A stretch of DNA of 9,811 nucleotides from Chloroflexota bacterium (GTDB taxonomy: Bacteria > Chloroflexota > Dormibacteria > Dormibacterales > Dormibacteraceae), in NCBI GenBank assembly GCA_005888075.1, contig VBKD01000067.1, positions 1 to 9,811 on the forward strand. Reading direction: 5' to 3'. This document shows positions 6,468 through 9,811 of this stretch, piece after piece. The translations under genes and the position numbers were made by a program. The notes under the pieces were generated by a model. That model saw nothing but the letters and a program-made list of their open reading frames with translations. It did no database searches and was not told where the DNA came from. How positions within the stretch are numbered: position 1 is the first letter of the stretch; each line of letters begins with the position of its first letter.

Positions 6468-7138
6468 CTCTTCTTCAACTCCTTGCTGTGTGAAACACGT
6501 CTTTGGGCTGCTTGCTGGTGACGCCACTGGCGGATGCGGGCGTGGTCCCCCGATAGGAGCACGTCAGGGACGGACATGCCCCGATATTCGGCAGGGCGCG
6601 TGAACTGTGGCCATCCGGCGAGCTCGCTCGAAAAGCTGTCCTGTGTCAGCGATTGTGGATCGCCGACGACGCCGGGCACAAGCCGCGCCACGGTGTCGAT
6701 GAGGACCATGGCGGGGATCTCGCCGCCGCTCAAAACGTAATCGCCGATTGAGATCTCGCGAGCGTCGAGCGCTGTGCGCACGCGGTCGTCGATTCCCTCG
6801 TAGCGTCCGCAGACGATGATGAGACCGTCCTCCGCGGCCAGCTCGGCCGCGAGCTCCTGATCAAGACGTTCGCCCCATGGCTCCATCAGGACCACGGGGC
6901 CGCGATTCTCGATGCGGAGGGCTTCCACCGCTTCGATTGCCGGTTCGGGCTTCATCACCATTCCCGGTCCACCGCCGAACGGCATATCGTCCACCTGGCG
7001 ATGCCTGTCGTGCGTGTATTCGCGGAGGTCATGCGCACGCAGCTGGATGCGACCCGCTTCGCGGGCGCGGCCGACGACGCCCGCTTCGAACACGGGCGCG
7101 AACATGGCCGGGAAGATGGTGACGACATCAAATCTCAT
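6464..7138 (-). CDS. trmD: tRNA (guanine-37-N1)-methyltransferase
   Basis: SPOUT-family enzyme that uses S-adenosylmethionine to make m1G37 in tRNAs with G at 36-37, preventing +1 frameshifts. Seen in the 224 residues: N-terminal FDVVTIFPAMF; GGGPGM at 55-60; GRYEGID at 111-117; IGDYVLSGGE at 131-140, which forms part of the trefoil-knot AdoMet site; and the tRNA-binding/catalytic QDSF segment with D167 and YRPxxY-like FTRPAEYRG. The C-terminal DHARIRQWR is standard. The start is ATG 7136-7138, ten bases after the rimM stop; no strong Shine-Dalgarno is seen. The stop overlaps the rplS start by 4 bases, so the two are likely coupled. Confidence 0.96.
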   Translation of the reverse strand: MRFDVVTIFPAMFAPVFEAGVVGRAREAGRIQLRAHDLREYTHDRHRQVDDMPFGGGPGMVMKPEPAIEAVEALRIENRGPVVLMEPWGERLDQELAAELAAEDGLIIVCGRYEGIDDRVRTALDAREISIGDYVLSGGEIPAMVLIDTVARLVPGVVGDPQSLTQDSFSSELAGWPQFTRPAEYRGMSVPDVLLSGDHARIRQWRHQQAAQRRVSHSKELKKR

Positions 7139-7148
7139 CAGCGCCAGA

Positions 7149-7652
7149 TCAACCCTTGTCCGGCGCGTCTTCGAAACGCGTCAGCCAGTCCGCCACAACG
7201 ACCCGACCCGCGCTGAGGTCGACGTTCAGCACCGCGTCCTTGGTCGCTGGGATCAGGTGCTCGACGGAGCCGTCGTGGCTCACCCACACGTCGTTGGCCG
7301 GGCGCTCGAGCACTTCCGTGATCACGCCCAGGCCGTCGCCTGACTGCGTGACGGCGGCCAGCCCGACCACCTGACGGTGATAGAAACGGCCCACCTCGAG
7401 AGTGCGCATCTCTTCGTCCGGCACTTCGAGGTAGAGCCCACGAAAAAGGTCGGCCATGGTCCTGTTGTCGATGCCGCGGAGCTTGACGACGAGACCAGGG
7501 TGGCTCTCGCGGCTCCATTCGACGTGGTGCTTCGCGCCGTTCAGCAGAAGGCACGCACCCGAATCGAAACGGTCGTTGAAATCCGTCAAGGGTGTGACCT
7601 TGACAGCTCCATCGAGACCGTAAGCACCGGTGACCTGACCGACCCGGATCAC
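7149..7652 (-). CDS. rimM: ribosome maturation factor RimM
   Basis: Assembly factor for the 30S head domain; in the family it binds S19 and assists 16S rRNA maturation. Its 167 residues show the RimM N-terminal domain (VGQVTGAYGLDGAVKVTPLTD, LLLNG, LVVKLRGIDNR) and a C-terminal PRC-barrel (FYHRQVVGL, GLGVITEVL, NDVWVS, LIPATKDAVLNVDLSAGRVVV). The start is GTG 7650-7652, which forms GTGA with the stop of the KH-domain gene, a 4-base overlap suggesting coupling. Only a weak GGCGGGA lies upstream. It is followed by trmD after ten bases, the usual neighbour. Confidence 0.95.
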   Translation of the reverse strand: MIRVGQVTGAYGLDGAVKVTPLTDFNDRFDSGACLLLNGAKHHVEWSRESHPGLVVKLRGIDNRTMADLFRGLYLEVPDEEMRTLEVGRFYHRQVVGLAAVTQSGDGLGVITEVLERPANDVWVSHDGSVEHLIPATKDAVLNVDLSAGRVVVADWLTRFEDAPDKG

Positions 7653-8050
7653 GCCGGCGTCCCGCCCGTTCCGCGCGTTCGCGGCCGCGCGTGGTGTGAG
7701 TTCGGATCCTGGTTGGCAAGATCCACGAACACCCGCTTGCGATCACGCAGGGAGGCGACCCGCACGAGGGTCCGGATCGCTTCGATGTTGCGGCCGGCCT
7801 TGCCGATGAAGCGGCCGACGTCCGCGTCAGCCAGCTTGACCTTGATCGCGACCGTGCCGGCTCCGCGGTCGAACGCTTCTACTTGAACCTCATCCGGCTT
7901 TTCCGCCAGTGTCTTCGCCACGAACTCGACCAGCGCGCGATAGTCGATGCCCGGGCCGGTCGGGGCGGGCCGGTCACGCCGAAATCCACGATTGACGCCT
8001 CCGCGGCGAAAGTCACGCCGAGGCGGTTGGCTTCTCTGCGCGTCGCTCAA
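7649..8050 (-). CDS. khpA: KH-domain RNA-binding protein, KhpA-like, with Arg/Gly-rich N-terminal extension
   Basis: A single KH domain of the KhpA/YlqC (UPF0109) type, usually found between rpsP and rimM and linked in other bacteria to sRNA binding and cell-envelope control. The KH core starts near residue 36 (DYRALVEFVAKTLAEKPDEVQV) and has the GxxG loop as GKAG at 83-86 in RFIGKAGRNIEAIRTLVR. Family members are about 75-80 residues; this one is 133. The additional N-terminal 35 residues carry nine arginines in the first 27 with RRGG and RGF patches, and a 20-residue tail at the C-terminus is rich in Gly, Thr, Pro and Arg. The start TTG 8048-8050 is supported by GGAGG six bases upstream; no ATG is available between it and the core. 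It overlaps rpsP by 38 bases. Confidence 0.87.
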   Translation of the reverse strand: MSDAQRSQPPRRDFRRGGVNRGFRRDRPAPTGPGIDYRALVEFVAKTLAEKPDEVQVEAFDRGAGTVAIKVKLADADVGRFIGKAGRNIEAIRTLVRVASLRDRKRVFVDLANQDPNSHHARPRTRGTGGTPA

Positions 8051-8285
8051 GAATTCCCTCCCGCTTCAACAGGCTGCGCGCGGCCTCGCTTGGCTGGGCG
8101 CCCTGCTGTAGCCACCGCATTACTTTGTCCACGTCGATCTTGACCTGCACCGGTTCGGTCATCGGGTCGTAATACCCGAGGTGCTCGATAAAGCGGCCAT
8201 CACGCGGCGAGCGTGAGTCCGCCACCACGAGGCGGTAGAAGGGATGCTTCTTCGCCCCCATCCGCCTCAGCCTGATCTTTACCAA
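8013..8285 (-). CDS. rpsP: 30S ribosomal protein S16
   Basis: Small-subunit protein that binds 16S rRNA early and stabilises the 5' domain. Its 90 residues match the family end to end: MVKIRLRRMGAKKHPFYR, LVVADSRSPRDGRFIEHLGYYDP, and the WLQQGAQPSEAARSLLKREG segment. The start is TTG 8283-8285, chosen because it gives the canonical MVKIRL N-terminus and has AAGGAGG six bases upstream. It overlaps the ffh stop codon region by 7 bases and the KH gene by 38 bases. Confidence 0.96.
   Translation of the reverse strand: MVKIRLRRMGAKKHPFYRLVVADSRSPRDGRFIEHLGYYDPMTEPVQVKIDVDKVMRWLQQGAQPSEAARSLLKREGILERRAEKPTASA
8056..8062 (-). promoter_or_regulatory. Shine-Dalgarno supporting the TTG start of the KH-domain gene
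   Basis: The minus strand reads GGGAGGG here; the GGAGG core is six bases before the TTG at 8048-8050. It lies inside the rpsP coding sequence and decides the long N-terminus of the KH protein. Confidence 0.65.
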
Positions 8286-9628
8286 CCTGCGCCTCCTTGT
8301 CCAAAAATTCGCGGAAGTCCAACCATCTTGCCCTTGCGCTGCGCGGACCCGAACTGCTTGGCAAGCTTCTGCATCGAGTCGCGCGCCTTCAGCAGCCGGT
8401 TCACGTCGGCGGGCTGCACGCCGCTGCCTGTGGCGATCCGCCTGCGGCGCGCGCCATCGATTAGATCGGGATGCGAGCGCTCTCGGGGAGTCATCGAAAG
8501 GATGATCGCCTCCATGCGGCGCATCTCGTGCTCGGGGTCTGAACCCGCGAGCTGACCCTTCAGCGCACCGCCTCCGGGAATCATGTCGAGCATCCCCTCC
8601 AGCGAGCCCATTCCTCGCAGCTGGCGGATCTGAGCCAGGAAATCGTCAAAGCTCATCTGACCTGAGCGGAAGTTGCGCTCGGCCTGGGCGGCCTGGTCCT
8701 TGTCGATCGACTGCTCGGCCTTCTCGATCAGCGTGAGCACGTCGCCCATACCGAGGATGCGCGAGGCCATTCGCTCGGCGTGGAAAACCTCGAGGTCCCT
8801 CGGTCGCTCTCCGGTGCCGGCGAACCGGATCTGCTGACCCGTCGCGACCCGCAAGGACAGGGCCGCCCCGCCTCGTGCATCTCCGTCCAGCTTGGTCAGG
8901 ATCACCCCGCTGAGTCCGACCTCGTTGCCGAAAGTCTCACCTACCTTGACGGCCTCCTGGCCTGTCATCGAGTCGGCGACGAGCAGCGTCTCGGTCACCG
9001 GGATCGCGGACTTCAGGCGCTTCAACTCCTGCATCAGCTCAGCGTCGATTTGCATCCGCCCGGCGGTGTCGAGGACGACCACATCGCAGGTCAGCCTTTT
9101 CGCTTCCTCAATCGCGCGAGCTGCGATCGCCTCGACCTGGCCGCTGCCTGAGTAAAAGGCGACCTTCTCGCGCTCCGCCAGGGTGCGGAGCTGCTCGACC
9201 GCCGCGGGGCGGCGGTAATCGAGCGCCACGACCAGGGGTTTGTGGCCCTCGCGCTGGGCGAGCAGGGCGAGCTTGACCGCGGTCGTCGTCTTGCCCGACC
9301 CCTGCAGGCCGGCGAGCATCACGACGGTCGGAGGCGTCGATGCGTAGCGAAGGCTTTCCGAGTTGCCGCCGAGGAGCAGAACCAGCTATTCATCAACAGC
9401 CTTCACGACCGTCTGAGGGGCGGTCAGCCCGGGCGAGATCTCGGCTCCTTGGAGCCGGTTGCGCACGCGATCCACGAACTCCTTGACGACCTTGAAGTTG
9501 ACGTCCGCCTCCAGGAGCGCAAGGCGCACCTCGCGGAGGCCTGCCTCGAGGTCCTCCGGCCGCAGGACGCCTCGCCCAGTGATCTTCTTGAGCGCGGCAG
9601 CGAGCCGGTCGCTCAGCGTCTCGAACAT
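8279..9628 (-). CDS. ffh: signal recognition particle protein Ffh, interrupted by an in-frame TAG at codon 81
   Basis: SRP GTPase that binds 4.5S RNA and signal sequences and delivers nascent membrane proteins to FtsY. Read through, the frame from ATG 9626-9628 to TAA 8279-8281 is 449 codons, the normal Ffh length. N domain: residues 1-80, with the LLEADVNF motif. G domain: G1 GLQGSGKTT at 107-115, DYRRPA at 137-142, DTAGR at 187-191 and TKLDGD at 245-250. M domain: from about 320, with RRRRIATGSG and DVNRLLK for SRP RNA binding near 394-414. The single lesion is TAG at 9386-9388, where relatives have Glu (VVKAVDE-stop-LV for an expected EEL), so one GAG to TAG change explains it. Reading frame and conserved sequence continue undisturbed on both sides. 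The downstream piece could only begin at GTG 9322 or ATG 9319 with no ribosome site, and would lack the N domain. As Ffh is normally essential, an assembly or read error is the first explanation; a real nonsense change or suppression is the alternative. Confidence 0.9.
8292..8298 (-). promoter_or_regulatory. strong Shine-Dalgarno for rpsP (TTG start)
   Basis: AAGGAGG on the minus strand with a six-base spacer to the TTG at 8283-8285, inside the last codons of ffh. It is the best ribosome site I found in the window. Confidence 0.75.
9386..9388 (-). other. in-frame amber codon inside ffh
   Basis: CTA on the plus strand gives TAG in the ffh frame at codon 81, at the end of the N domain and 26 codons before the P-loop. 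TAG also serves as the terminal stop of five other genes here (the permease, yraN, rnhB, rplS and the ylxM-like gene), so general reassignment of TAG is not indicated. Confidence 0.95.
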
Positions 9629-9811
9629 CTAAACCGTGGCCTCGAGCTTGGCGAGGCGGCGCTTCAGGGCGTTCAGCTCCTTCTCCATCGTTTCGAGCGC
9701 GCGGCGGTTCCGCGCCGATCCGGCGAGCAGCCCGAGCCGTCGCTCGTACTCCTGCAGCGACCTGGTCGAGCGTCGCACGATGTCGTGGACGGCGGCTCGC
9801 GAAGTCCCGTG
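9629..9811 (-). CDS. ylxM: YlxM-like (UPF0122) HTH protein, C-terminal part only
   Basis: Open frame running in from the right edge to TAG 9629-9631, 60 residues visible. The sequence begins with a helix-turn-helix recognition-helix-like GTSRAAVHDIVRRSTRSLQEYERRLGL, which resembles the SRQAVYDNIKRTE...EEYEEKLGL segment of YlxM, a predicted regulator encoded directly upstream of ffh in many Gram-positive bacteria. The rest is a basic/acidic heptad-like helix (ALETMEKELNALKRRLAKLE) that probably forms a coiled coil. Its stop abuts the ffh start (TAGATG) with no spacer, supporting co-transcription and coupling. The N-terminal part is outside the window, so the family call rests on this segment and the position beside ffh. 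Confidence 0.65.
   Translation of the reverse strand, partial: HGTSRAAVHDIVRRSTRSLQEYERRLGLLAGSARNRRALETMEKELNALKRRLAKLEATV

Noticed and set aside
6468..6527. L19 start 20 codons further upstream
   Set aside because: The added residues lie within trmD and precede a canonical L19 N-terminus that has its own ATG and AAGGAG.
9320..9386. ffh as a deliberately split gene with a separate N-domain protein
   Set aside because: No ribosome site precedes the possible restart at GTG 9322, and the 21 codons after the TAG still match the Ffh linker, so the break looks accidental.
9386..9388. Reassignment of TAG to an amino acid in this organism
   Set aside because: TAG is the natural end of at least five genes in the window, all at family-typical lengths, so only local suppression or an error is plausible.

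Overview
The window is GC-rich, almost gene-free of gaps, and bacterial. It carries two gene blocks that converge tail to tail at position 5060. The right block has the classic bacterial order for SRP, ribosome and tRNA maturation genes, and a YlxM-like gene precedes ffh. The left block is a DNA-repair pair (Ku plus a LigD-type ATP-dependent ligase). Together with high GC and frequent GTG/TTG starts, this points to a high-GC soil-type bacterium of the Terrabacteria (Actinomycetota, Chloroflexota or Dormibacterota-like). I cannot fix the phylum from the sequence alone.

Left block, plus strand, 1-5062: the 3' part of ku; a stand-alone LigD-type ligase in the same reading frame, separated from ku by one TAA and 16 sense codons; an NDUFA9/NmrA-like NAD(P)-binding protein overlapping the ligase stop (TGATG); an ABC transporter ATPase; and its large polytopic permease, which starts inside the ATPase stop (ATGATG). 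Spacing suggests one transcript. Ku and the ligase form a minimal non-homologous end-joining pair, and the ABC pair is a putative exporter. The link between these two functions is positional only.

Right block, minus strand, read from 9811 down to 5059: ylxM (3' part), ffh, rpsP, khpA-like KH protein, rimM, trmD, rplS, rnhB, yraN. Most junctions overlap or abut. The only real gap is 81 bases between rplS and rnhB, which holds two tandem hairpins. These genes serve co-translational membrane targeting (Ffh, perhaps with YlxM), small-subunit assembly (S16, RimM), tRNA m1G37 formation (TrmD), the large subunit (L19) and removal of RNA from DNA (RNase HII).

The most notable observations are: an in-frame TAG at codon 81 of the otherwise full-length and normally essential ffh; a Met in place of the Arg of the GRG motif of RNase HII; the same-frame ku/ligase junction with an 18-base near-tandem repeat over the ku stop; the tandem hairpins before rnhB; and the two blocks sharing a CTAG that encodes both stop codons. 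I see no CRISPR array, mobile element, tRNA or rRNA, and no stretch over 300 bases without a gene. I did not find a clearly new multi-gene system.
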